The position numbers and the translations under genes are program-made. Shown in pieces: positions 55,406 to 64,000 of a DNA stretch of 64,000 nt. The stretch is from NCBI RefSeq assembly GCF_016920785.2, contig NW_024609951.1, positions 1,736,001-1,800,000 of the forward strand, written 5' to 3'. Source of the stretch: Ixodes scapularis (lineage: Eukaryota > Arthropoda > Arachnida > Ixodida > Ixodidae). Within the stretch, counting starts at the first letter, position 1. Each line of letters begins with the position of its first letter. The notes under the pieces are model-generated. The model worked only from the letters and a program-made list of their open reading frames with translations. It ran no database searches and was not told the origin of the DNA.

Positions 55406-56545
55406 GGTGAAGCCCTATCTGAAAGCTGCTAAAATGAGTCGGAGCTAAGACCACATATGTCAGTATTAATATAGAAAAAAGCCTAGCGGCCACGTGTGTG
55501 TGCCACATCCGGGTCGCGGGCTGTTACGACTGGATGGTGCAGCGAGAAGAATTGACGTTTGATTTATCACTAAGCCAAACACTAACTTTGAAAATAACAG
55601 CCACATGCTCTTATTACAGTCGACTAACATCCAGTTTAAGATAGACACGTGTGTTGGGGTTATTGCACACGACACGTGTGGCGGTGATGTTCCTGCCGAT
55701 GTATGTCACCCGGAAGGTCACCAGATGGCTCACCTGCATACCTCTTCTGCAGCAAGATCGAGGACATATCATGAAATAAGTATATTGTGTTAATACATGT
55801 GGACATCCACGGGATAAAAAATACTCTTGGAAACAAAGTGCCCTAATGGAGGTCTCGCATGCATTTGGAAAGCCTTCATATGTATCCCAATGGCTTTAGC
55901 TGCGGACCAAATATAGTGACGCTGCGAATGCACACTACTGTTTTCTTCGTGTCACTGTCGCACCATAAATATCTATTCAATGTTTTTTTGTTGTATGTCC
56001 GGACTATTCCATATAATAAAAGAGAAAGAAGCTATACCTTAAGAAAAAACACGAAACTCGCCAAAAAAACTTGATATCTGCTCGTGGCGATATTGTCTCG
56101 TGAATTTATTATTATTTAAACAATTTATCGTCATAGCATTCAAAACCCCGACTTAATTTTTTTTTTCACAGTTAGCTTATCATACAAACAAAGGGACTAA
56201 GTGATTATCTTCGTACGCTAACTTATCCAAACACAGCTGCACTCCACCGGAAATACCGAATTGTAGAATTTACACCCATTTTGGTATCGATCGTCGAACC
56301 GTGATTGTAAATGTGATCCGTTTCGCCGGCGTGTTTCCATCAACTGTAGCAGATATCCTGTGTAGTAAAGCGGACGGTTGCCGGCACATGTCAGTAAAGT
56401 ATACAATTAATCACATGTTGGGATACATATGGCGCAAAACTCAAAATGTCGCAATTTGGACCACTTGTCATTTGGCGCCAACTTGTACTAAAAATGTACA
56501 CTTCTCTTGCAGCCACAGCTATGCAGATATAATACACACAAAAAA
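55406..56545. other. Region upstream of the SDR gene
   Basis: It should hold the promoter and 5' untranslated region. I see no convincing TATA box. A short palindromic region with CACACGTGTGTGCC-like sequence lies near 55490, and ACACGTGTG words recur near 55645-55680. No coding sequence. Confidence 0.4.
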
Positions 56546-57076
56546 AAATTAGAATACAAATATTGAGATACAAATATTTTAAGGCTAAATTACAAATACT
56601 GCGATACATTTGTTTTTTAGGTAACGGGATATACGTCACAAGTAACTGCTTTACCGGTAAAGGTAAAACAGTAATTGGTAACGTAATTAAGTTACTTAGT
56701 TCGAGCAACGTGTAACGTAGTTACTTTTTCTTCAAATAATAAAAAAATTACACTTTAATAATTTGTTTTCATAAGCGTCAATCCATGTGAATTTTGGAGT
56801 TCTTTTCATTTTGCTGGTGAGTATTTAGGTGAAACCGTAATAAAGATAAATTATGTTCAGCTTCTGAATGCACATAACGCTTGTCGAAATATGCCGCTCA
56901 TGCATACCTGTAACATCAAAAGTGTAAATTGTTTATTGTGTTTTTTATAATATAAAAAGTAACGCAAAAGTAACATGGGTTACTTTTTATCGGTACCGGT
57001 AACGGTGAGGCATCACTTTTATTCTAAGGTAACGTAGGACGGTAACGCATTACTTTTATTTGCGAGTAACGAGTAA

Positions 57077-58522
57077 AGGCCCGTTCACACATTTGCGTAT
57101 AGACTCAGCGACCACTATGCTTACGAACGAAGGCAACCGCTGCGACTTCAACGACAACTCTGCGCGACCTGTACACGCACATGCAGTCACATGCAACCAC
57201 ACGAATCAACAGCCAATGAGAAACGAGCTCAAGCTCTTGACCCTAGCCAATAGTATGAGCAACCCAGCTACGCTTACCAACATGGCGGACGGTTTCGTGC
57301 CCGACGCGAGGTCCTCACCGGAGCAGCCGGAGGTTTCGGCTACGGCGTACAGTCACGAAGATCTGCTGTGCGCCTTTAATAGCTATGTAAAGGCTGGTTC
57401 AGACGTCTGAAACGAACCCGTTATCCACGACTCCGTCCGTTGTGACCGGAACGACCGCTCTGCGCCGCGCGTACACTCCTGCAACCTCTGCAACAAGCGC
57501 AGCGGGTCGGCAGAAGGGCGACTGCCTCTCCGCCGCCGTCAGCTGCTTCAGCGGCACCTCTAAAAAGAAGGGGACGCGCTTCCACTCCCTTGCGTAACAA
57601 AAAAATAGACAGACCGTCTTCTATGACCTCAAGCCTTATTTCTTTTTTTTTTTTCAAGATACGCTTGCAAAGTATCGCATTAAAAAAAAAAAAAAAGAAA
57701 AGAATGCTGGACGCCGTGTTGCACGATCACGACTTTAATACACGACTTTGGCAACAGTACAAATGGCACCACACCCCTTTTCTACGATCATAAAAGATAA
57801 TGTAATCTTAGCAGCGATACAGCAACGTATATATATATATATATATATATTCGTGATCAGATAGACGTTGCGAGCGTTCAGGATTGCTAACACTAATCAC
57901 CTTCCTCGGGTTATGAAAACGCGTGAAAATTCGCATCCTTTATACGGTACGCACCAGTAATACCTTGAACTTGAGCACTTGCATGGAATGCGCCAAAGAA
58001 GAAACCCGGGCGATGTTCGAGGACACAAATGCTAAGAAAGCACCACAGTAGTCGAAGTAAACAAACACGGGGGCACGGGCGTTTCTGCTGTCTTGAGAGT
58101 GCCGCCACTAGATCACCGCACGGGTAGGTGGATCTTCCCTTCTAGTGCGTTCTGGGTTATCATAACGACACACATCAAAAATTCACAGTCAAGGATAGCG
58201 CTCTTACGGGGAACGATGAGCTTCCACCACACCGTCTACGTTGACGATCACCACCGACGCTATGCTGCAGATAGGAGGAGCCCGGCACGACCGGCATGCA
58301 AGGCGCGCGACCGAGCCCTCCTCGACCTGTGATTAGTCTGTCGTTGCGGTCGTTCCCGAACGTAGCGAAAAAGTTCAGCCCGGTTCAACTCCTTGCGTTG
58401 CGAACGAACACGAACGAAACGACCGTTTGGCGCTTCGTTGCTACGGTAACTCGTCGTTCCAACCGGTTGCATTCGTTCGCAAGTGTAGTGGTAGCTCCGA
58501 TCGCAACTGTGTGAACGGGCCT
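57077..58522. mobile_element. DNA transposon with AGGCCCGTTCACACA termini
   Basis: It begins AGGCCCGTTCACACATTTGC at 57077 and ends with the reverse complement AGGCCCGTTCACACAGTTGC at 58522. GAGTAA is found on both sides (57071-57076 and 58523-58528), a possible 6-bp duplication. The 1446-bp interior has a plus-strand frame ending at 57410 with MADGFVPDARSSPEQPE, which looks protein-like but is unrecognised, plus a short TA repeat at 57830. Superfamily undecided. Confidence 0.75.
57283..57410 (+). pseudogene. Short unrecognised frame in the nested transposon
   Basis: Starting at an ATG in an AACATGGCGG (Kozak-like) context, the frame reads MADGFVPDARSSPEQPEVSA and then a YSHEDLLCAFNSYVK segment before TGA. 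Length about 42 codons. The start context and acidic, proline-containing composition look like the first exon of a real protein, perhaps a transposon protein, but there is no known motif. Confidence 0.25.
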
Positions 58523-58640
58523 GAGTAACGTATTTACTTAATTTGTTTTGCGTGACGCCTACAACACTATATATTCCTAAATTGCTTCTGAAAAAAATTA
58601 AAAAAAAGTATCGCGAAATATAGTTACAGATACAAACGGA

Positions 58641-59889
58641 GATCGTTTTCCCCCGAAAGGTGGTGCGCGAAAAGGGTGCGCCTCGAAGCGATCGCATGTG
58701 GTTGTGTTTGTCTTTTTATGTATGTTTATTCATCTCTTTTTATCTTGAACTCGTCGTCTACTCCCAACTATACCAACAAAAATTCCGATGAGAAAAACGA
58801 ATCCTGCTTTACAAAAGGCGTCTGCTCGAAATGAACCCTGTTTTTTCGTGAGGGCGCATCTAAAAGTGCTTAGTCATTCAGGGTAGAAAGACGGGACGAC
58901 GATGTCGAACCTGTCTGCACGGAACTTGTTGCAATATAAGAAAGAACCCCACAAATTGTCTACTACATAAGCTTGGTGGTTTCCTCCTCCCCACTGGCAT
59001 CCTTTCCAGCGCTCGCCCTGCTAACGCGAAGGAGTGGAAGGCTCTGCGGTAGGAGATCATCCCGGTATCCTTGCAATGACCTTTCTTCGAACCACCTTTT
59101 TTTCCTCATTTTAATAACTTCATCTGCGTTATTAATTCCAGGTAACAAGGCTACACCCCTGTAGAGTAAGTAGTCCGGCCGGTTCAGACTATAAAATGTT
59201 TGGCCATTTGCACGCTAAAGGTGGTTTTGAGTTTATCGTAAAAACATGGGAGTAATAGACAGTTTCAGTGAACCGTACGCTAAAGCATTGCGTAAGAAAA
59301 TAAACTGAGTGTCGGGACTGCGCTTGAGCAGAGCGCAATAGAAGGGCCAGCGTATTCTGTACGAACGCAACGCTGTCGATTTTGTGCTGCGGGCTAGCGA
59401 GCTTTGCGGAAAGCTCTCGAGAGATCTTGAGCTCAGCGAGAGCACCAGTTTCAAGATGGCGGTTACCTCGGCTAGCGTAGCATCGGCGACGTGGTGTTCG
59501 CTAAGTTCGGTGTTATGTGAAATTACGTGGTGTTCGGCTCGACAAATCTTTTCGAGACCTGCAGCATTCGAGCCAGATCGCCGTGCAGCTGAAGGAGTGA
59601 ATAGTGGATATGTTCACACCCACAGCTTGCAATGTTCGTAAACGTTACGATCTGTTCAACGCTAACCACTACGAGTAGTTCATCACCGACGGACGAAAGA
59701 CTCTTCAAAAAATCGCCCAAGTTGTCGCCATGCACTGATATCAGTAGGTTAAAGATCTCTTCACGCGATTGCATTAATAAATAGTATTGATAATGGGTAA
59801 TTGACACGGGACGATTCACGGAAGCTTCGTGACTAAATTTGTCTACGGATTCGTGCTCGCAGCCTCCCTACCCCGCAGAAACGAATCCC
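58641..59889. other. Unassigned DNA, possible eroded transposase
   Basis: On the minus strand 58963-59148 reads INNADEVIKMRKKRWFEERS and continues GYRDDLL, which faintly recalls the RRRWWVR region at the start of Harbinger transposases. At 59172 a GGCCGGTTCAGACTATAAAA motif resembles a Harbinger-type end. Neither is secure. The minus frame at 59523-59819 is unrecognised. Confidence 0.3.
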
Positions 59890-61157
59890 GGAGAAAAGCT
59901 CACCGGAGAAAAGCTCACCGGAGAAAAGCTCACCGAAGATAAGCTCACCGGAGAAAAGCTCACCGCAAAACCGGCGGATGTGGAGAAAAGCTCACCGATT
60001 TTTTCTTCTTTTTATTTTGAGGCTGGTGGATCATGCGTAACATATATAAATTTATTTTCATTAAAATTTGTGAGCTTTGTAAAAGAGAAAATGTCATTTT
60101 TTGCATTATTTGTAAGCTTATTAGTTATATTGCTCCCAAATTAATAATTGCGGGCGAATGTTTTCTTTGGCTTACTCTCTAGGGCAACGAAAGCCTAAGT
60201 GAAAACTTTATGAACTTGACGAAGAGGAAAAAGTTCGAAAATTTAATAATGTCTGCCTAAAACCTAAAAATGAAAACTGCGAATGCCGAAAATTCGAAAG
60301 TGCATGCGCAACAACGCGGTGCCTGAAATTCTCTTTGAAGCTTTTGTTAATCTTTAAAAACGGGATGAAACAGTCAGTAGGATATCAAGGCTTCTTTCTT
60401 CCACGGACATGCACGTTTTCTAGCCGTTCGTGCTGGTGTTTCGACACGTTGCCTTTGTGTGATAGGGACCTTTTACGGTGAGCTACCCATAACCTTCCGA
60501 GCTGCACACTGGCATCGTTGTTACTCATGACCTATATAAGAAGTAGTCTTCTGTAAGGTAGCGAATAGGGAGAGTTGATAAACGTTATACACGATGAAAA
60601 CCGCTGAAACCACGACGACGAGGTGACGACAACGAACACCACCGGACGAAGCTGTTCTCGCAACTAAAGTTTTGTTAGTTAAATTAACAGAAATCAAACA
60701 GCGTAGCCGACATTGTATTGTATTGTACTGCATTGTATTGTACTGTATTCCACTTTTATTTCACAGTGCCGCCCGGTGTGCAGGTATTCAGGGAATGGCA
60801 TGCACCCATACATGTTTTTGTCAATGAATTGTCGTCTTCTTTACCGGTGTATGATGTTCTGATTTTATACTTCCGGCTTTATTAATATACAAAATGGGTG
60901 ATTACCAATTTCTGAAGAAATAGTAAATATGCCCAATGAACTTCAAGAATATTACAAAAAGGAGGACATATTCCTAATGAAGTGAAGAATGCGAATTGTG
61001 TTAAATTGCCGCGTTTGACGGAGAATCAAGCTTAGCTAATAAAATATCGGTGAGCTTTTCTCCGCACCCGCTCAAAGGGCGGTGAGCTTTCCTCCGCGTC
61101 TGCCGGTTTTGCGGTGAGCTTTTCTCCGGTGAGCTTATCTCCGGTGAGCTTTTTGCT
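59890..61157. mobile_element. Element with termini built of 15-bp repeats
   Basis: The left end has five tandem copies of GGAGAAAAGCTCACC (one as GAAGATAAGCTCACC), then a 17-bp spacer and a sixth copy (59890-59996). The right end has the reverse complements in mirrored order: copies at 61049, 61081, 61113, 61128 and 61143, with the same 17-bp spacer at 61096-61112. The 1.05-kb interior is AT-rich without coding sequence. No clear target duplication. Confidence 0.82.
60714..60760. repeat. Short ATTGTATTGTACTGC tandem repeat
   Basis: Degenerate 5-bp and 10-bp units (TGTAT, TGTAC, TGCAT) over about 45 bases. Confidence 0.8.
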
Positions 61158-61204
61158 GGTATGCACTATTAACCATGGCTATGTTCAAAATCTACTCTAG
61201 TCAC

Positions 61205-62285
61205 ACCTCGCCAAACCTCACTCATGAGGGCCCTCACTCACCCTTATCTTCACGGAAATATTCATGAGTATGAGCGTGATGAGGGCCGTGAGGGCTGTGA
61301 GGACCGTGAGTGTGTGAGGGCCGTGAGGGCGGTAGTGAGGACCGGGGGCCGTGAGGGGTGTGAGTGCCATGAGTGCGTGAGGGGCGTGAGGGCGGTGAGT
61401 GGCGTGAGGGCCATGAGTGCGTGAGGGGTGCGAGAGACATGAGTGCGTGAGGGACGTGAGGGCGGTGAGTGGCATGAGTGAGTGAGGGGTGTGAGGGGTG
61501 TGAGGGCCGTGAGGGTGGTGAGTGCGTGAGGGTTGTGAGGGCCATGAGTGCGTGCGGGACGTGAGGGCGGTGAGTGCGTGAGGCCCCCTTCAGACGGGCC
61601 AACTTTCTCGGTTATTTTGGTGTTGTTGGCGAGTTGTTCCCTAGCTTTCCCTAGATTGATACAAATTGCTGATATCGGGTCCGGCTCGAAACAAGCGAGC
61701 AGCTCGGAGCAATTCGAAGACGTTTGAAGCGGCTGCATCCAATCAGGGACGCGATATTTTCACGTGATACCTCGTGCCGGTGATGATGAAATAAAAGATT
61801 TGGTTCTGGTTTGATATTGATCGTTTTTGGAAATAAACTGTTTCAGAAAGATTCATTAGTATTCTCAACGAGATTTCAGTGCATAAAAGTAGGTTTATGG
61901 CATGTAGTTGTGTGTCTAAAGAGTGCAATAAAAATAAAATTTTATACTGATGATAGAAATTGCAGCAATCGGTTGCTACGTGTGAACGCGGGCGACCCGT
62001 GTTGCTGGTGTTGCGACGTCAAGTTTCTGGGCGAAATCGCCCCATCTGAAGCGGGCCCGAGTGGCGTGAGGGCCATCAGTGCGTGAGGGCGGTGAGTGCG
62101 TAAGGGCCATGAGGGCCATCAGTGCGTGAGTGCCGTGAGGGCCGAGATGTTCAGTGACGGTGAGTGAAGGTCTGAAGGTGAGTATGAATGTGAAGATGAG
62201 GGTGATTGAGGGACTGAAGGTGAGTGTAGCCGTGAGGGTGAGTGTGGCTCTAAGGGTGAGGGTGAGTGAGGGCGACCGAAAATGC
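61205..62285. repeat. GTGAGGGCC-type minisatellite, interrupted
   Basis: Degenerate 8-10 bp units (GTGAGGGCC, GTGAGTGC, GTGAGGGCG) fill about 61275-61581 and 62059-62285; a transposon-like insert lies between. The minus-strand frames rich in Pro, Ser, His, Ala, Leu and Thr are by-products of the repeat. Confidence 0.9.
61582..62058. mobile_element. MITE inserted in the GTGAGGG minisatellite
   Basis: It begins GGCCCCCTTCAGACGGGCCA at 61582 and ends with the complement of GGGCCCGCTTCAGATGGGGC at 62058. The inverted match continues loosely to TTTCTCG/TTTCGCC. A GGCCAATC-like motif and CACGTGAT lie inside. The ends resemble the AGGCCCGTTCACACA element at 57077. The target duplication is hidden by the repeat. 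Confidence 0.65.
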
Positions 62286-62869
62286 CGACCACTGACTCTA
62301 CTAGATCACATGGCACCACAGATAGAGCAACGCTGTGGAGCAAGGAGGGCTTCCAAAGGCAACAGTACATGCCGGTGAGAATGAAAATCTTTAAAGCGCG
62401 GCCCCTACGGTCGTGTGCGATTTGTTGACCAATCACAATTAGGTCAGCCGCGCTCAAACGTAAAGTGAAATTAAGCAGGTTAATAATGAGCCATCACTGA
62501 CCAGTGATGAGGAGCTGTTGTTCGCGGTATTCTATAAACAGTCTTGCGACGAAAAATATACCTACCTTCCCCCCAGTAGTAGGAAACCTGTACCAACTCG
62601 GTCGCCTGTCAATGAAAGCTTCAAGGGGGCGGGGCCAGCCCCGACCAATCAGAGCCGCAGGGCGGGGCCTCTTCCCTCTCTCCCATCCCAGGGACCAATC
62701 ACAGGGCATGGGCGTTGGCCAGTGACCAAACGGAGCTCGCCAGGGTCCCGCCCCCCGAGGTACGCGGTACAGGTGTGAGGTCACGTACCTCAAACCTCAA
62801 CATCAGACCTCAAACAAAAGACCTCAAACCACAAAAGTGGTTGACCAGGTGTTGACAGCTGTGGTCATC

Positions 62870-63060
62870 ATCTGATAACAACCACGTGATGTCACAGGGT
62901 CTGAGCTTCGTCCGACAGAGGGCGCTATAGGACTTGAATTGCGGCGCTCAGGGCGTCTCACGTGTGGTGTCACAGGGTTCGACCTGCGTCCGACAGAGGG
63001 CGCTCACGTGATGTCATACAGGGTTTGTGCTGCATCAGAAAGAGAGCGCTTCGCTCCGCT
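62870..63060. repeat. Degenerate tandem repeat with CACGTGATGTCA
   Basis: Three units of about 60-70 bp share an ACGTG(A/T)(T/G)GTCA motif, a CAGGGT motif and CGTCCGACAGAGGGCGCT (the last unit reads CATCAGAAAGAGAGCGCT). Confidence 0.8.
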
Positions 63061-63129
63061 CACATGGCGGTCACGTGTTTTGAATTTGAATCGCTGGACG
63101 GTGAACACCCCTTTTATTCAATAAAAAAG

Positions 63130-63206
63130 GCTCAGCGGCGGCTGGGATCGAACTCGCTACTTTGTGCACACCAGCCCGACACTCTACCCCCTGAGCTACA
63201 AGCACA
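63130..63206 (-). repeat. tRNA-like sequence with A and B boxes
   Basis: On the minus strand GTAGCTCAGGGGGTAGAG matches an A box with D arm and GAGTTCGATCCC a B box; a TTTTTT terminator follows at about 63123-63128. The acceptor and anticodon stems do not pair properly (starts GTGCTTG, no matching 3' strand), so it is not a normal tRNA gene. It is probably a SINE head or a decayed tRNA. Confidence 0.6.
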
Positions 63207-64000
63207 TTTTTTTTTTTGTTTATTGCCATCAATGAACATAAACAAGACAGGCACTTTCGGTACTAAACAATGTAGAGTTGCCTGCTAGCATTGCCTGCTA
63301 GCATTGCATGCTAGCGGAGTTAAGGGGTTTAAAAACCTGCCGCCTGCCGGCCTTTCGGCTGGCGGAAAAGGGTTAAAATTCTCGAAGCATCGCTAAGCTC
63401 TGAAACGTCGGCAACCAATCCATTCCTGAATAGACTTTCTGGCAATTGACATGCTCAATAAAGTAAAGTCTGACAGACCGCACATCCAGATCAGCATGGC
63501 GTACAGCCATCCTGCTCTTCCAGATAGAGTGCAAACCCAGTAGTAGCACAAGATCGTATGGGAAAGACTTGTCCAGCACTGAAAGAAACCTAATACCTCG
63601 TTCCGTGAGCGGCAGATATTTTTTGGGCGTGCGCTGGAGCACGTCCCAGAAAAGGATGGCATCCCAACAGTCAAGGAACACGTGTTCCACAGTCTCTGGG
63701 CTCTTACACAGGTTGCAATCTTCGCCCCACGGTACAGGCAAGCCCCTTCTCGCCAACCCTGTCTTGACAGGACGGGTATCGGTGTGTAGCTTGAAAAAAA
63801 AAACTTTTGACTGAGCCCCGGATTGCCATCCTTTTCACACGGGCAAGCACATCACGGTCCGCGTTGTCATGGTACAAAGCTCGATACAGTGGCACTGGAA
63901 ATAGGGTGTCGACAAGGTCTCGCGATAGACGTTTTCGAGACACCGAGCTCAAATACTCCATAGAAAAACGGGCTCTGAGAAACTGATAAGCGCATACAAC
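63207..64000 (-). mobile_element. 3' end of a LINE retrotransposon
   Basis: Minus-strand element running off the right edge of the window. The coding part ends at 63373. A 3' untranslated region of about 150 bp follows and ends in AATAAAC and ten A (T run 63207-63216). It contains a direct repeat, GCTAGCATTGC-type words near 63285-63315. The peptides resemble a LINE family common in ticks. The 5' part lies outside the window. Confidence 0.85.
63373..64000 (-). pseudogene. LINE ORF2 C terminus (zf-RVT), frameshifted
   Basis: From the right edge the frame reads FLRARFSMEYLSSVSRKRLS, then VPLYRALYHDNADRDVLARV and KRMAIRGSVKSFFF. At a ten-base A run (63794-63803 on the plus strand) homology shifts frame and continues as LARRGLPVPWGEDCNLCKSP, ETVEHVFLDCWDAILFW and DVLQRTPKK to the stop at 63373. 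The CNLC...H...C pattern is the zinc-binding zf-RVT domain that follows the reverse transcriptase in many LINEs. RT and endonuclease domains are outside the window. The single homopolymer frameshift is the only visible lesion and could be a sequencing or assembly error. Confidence 0.85.

Larger units (their letters stand above)
56546..58640. mobile_element. hAT-like element split by a nested transposon
   Basis: 56546-57076 and 58523-58640 carry GTAAC/GTTAC motifs (GTAACGAGTAA, GTAACGTATTTAC) typical of hAT ends in this window, with words like ATACAAATATT at the left. Between them sits the element at 57077-58522. The outer ends and target duplication are not resolved. Confidence 0.4.

Noticed and set aside
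61218..61738. Long minus-strand frames rich in Pro, Ser, His and Thr
   Set aside because: All are by-products of the GTGAGGG-type minisatellite; open frames occur on several registers.
63130..63206. Functional tRNA gene
   Set aside because: A and B boxes and a terminator are present, but the acceptor and anticodon stems do not pair and no clear anticodon loop can be drawn.

Overview
This is eukaryotic, almost certainly arthropod, genomic DNA, and the transposon complement points to a hard tick. It has AT-rich intergenic DNA, long TA microsatellites, many G or C homopolymers over 12 bases, intron-split genes with GT/AG borders, and Penelope-like, LINE, Ty3/gypsy and hAT sequences whose peptides resemble proteins I know from tick genomes. 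That species call rests on recall of peptide style, not on a search. I see no bacterial or phage gene organisation.

Host genes are few. One convincing gene lies on the minus strand at 47503-55405: a four-exon short-chain dehydrogenase/reductase (SDR) of the HSD17B8/FabG-like type. Its splice phases join without a break into 299 residues, and a hydrophobic signal-like N terminus is split between exons 1 and 2. A second SDR sequence at 7227-7566 (minus) looks like the 3'-terminal exon of a retinol-dehydrogenase-like (SDR9C-type) gene; I could not find its upstream exons.

Most of the rest is mobile DNA. (1) 848-5122 is a nearly intact Ty3/gypsy element with identical 162-bp LTRs, a 5-bp target duplication and one in-frame stop; next to it is a TAA-flanked inverted-repeat MITE (5142-5742). 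(2) 14166-17774 and 23960-27557 are two copies of a 3.6-kb element with terminal inverted repeats of about 0.75 kb, each embedded in a TA microsatellite; I recognise no transposase in it. (3) 20.5-23.95 kb holds a MITE, a hAT remnant and a foldback element. (4) 27.6-29.2 kb holds three nested perfect inverted repeats and a GC-rich repeat carrying an array of GTCACGTGAC palindromes plus a promoter-like block. (5) 31059-37633 is bounded by inverted arms built from CTATAG-rich satellite repeats, with a further foldback nested inside. (6) 38.7-43.7 kb holds two Penelope-like elements, one rearranged like a 5' inversion, one with inverted terminal repeats split by a hAT MITE. (7) 45970-46896 is a hAT MITE just downstream of the SDR gene. 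(8) 56.6-63.2 kb holds nested DNA transposons, an element with 15-bp repeat termini, and a GTGAGGG-type minisatellite. (9) 63207-64000 is the 3' end of a LINE, abutting a tRNA-like sequence.

No tRNA or rRNA gene, CRISPR array or operon is supported. The genes do not form a pathway: the two SDR loci are different SDR types about 40 kb apart, and the rest is a record of nested insertion.
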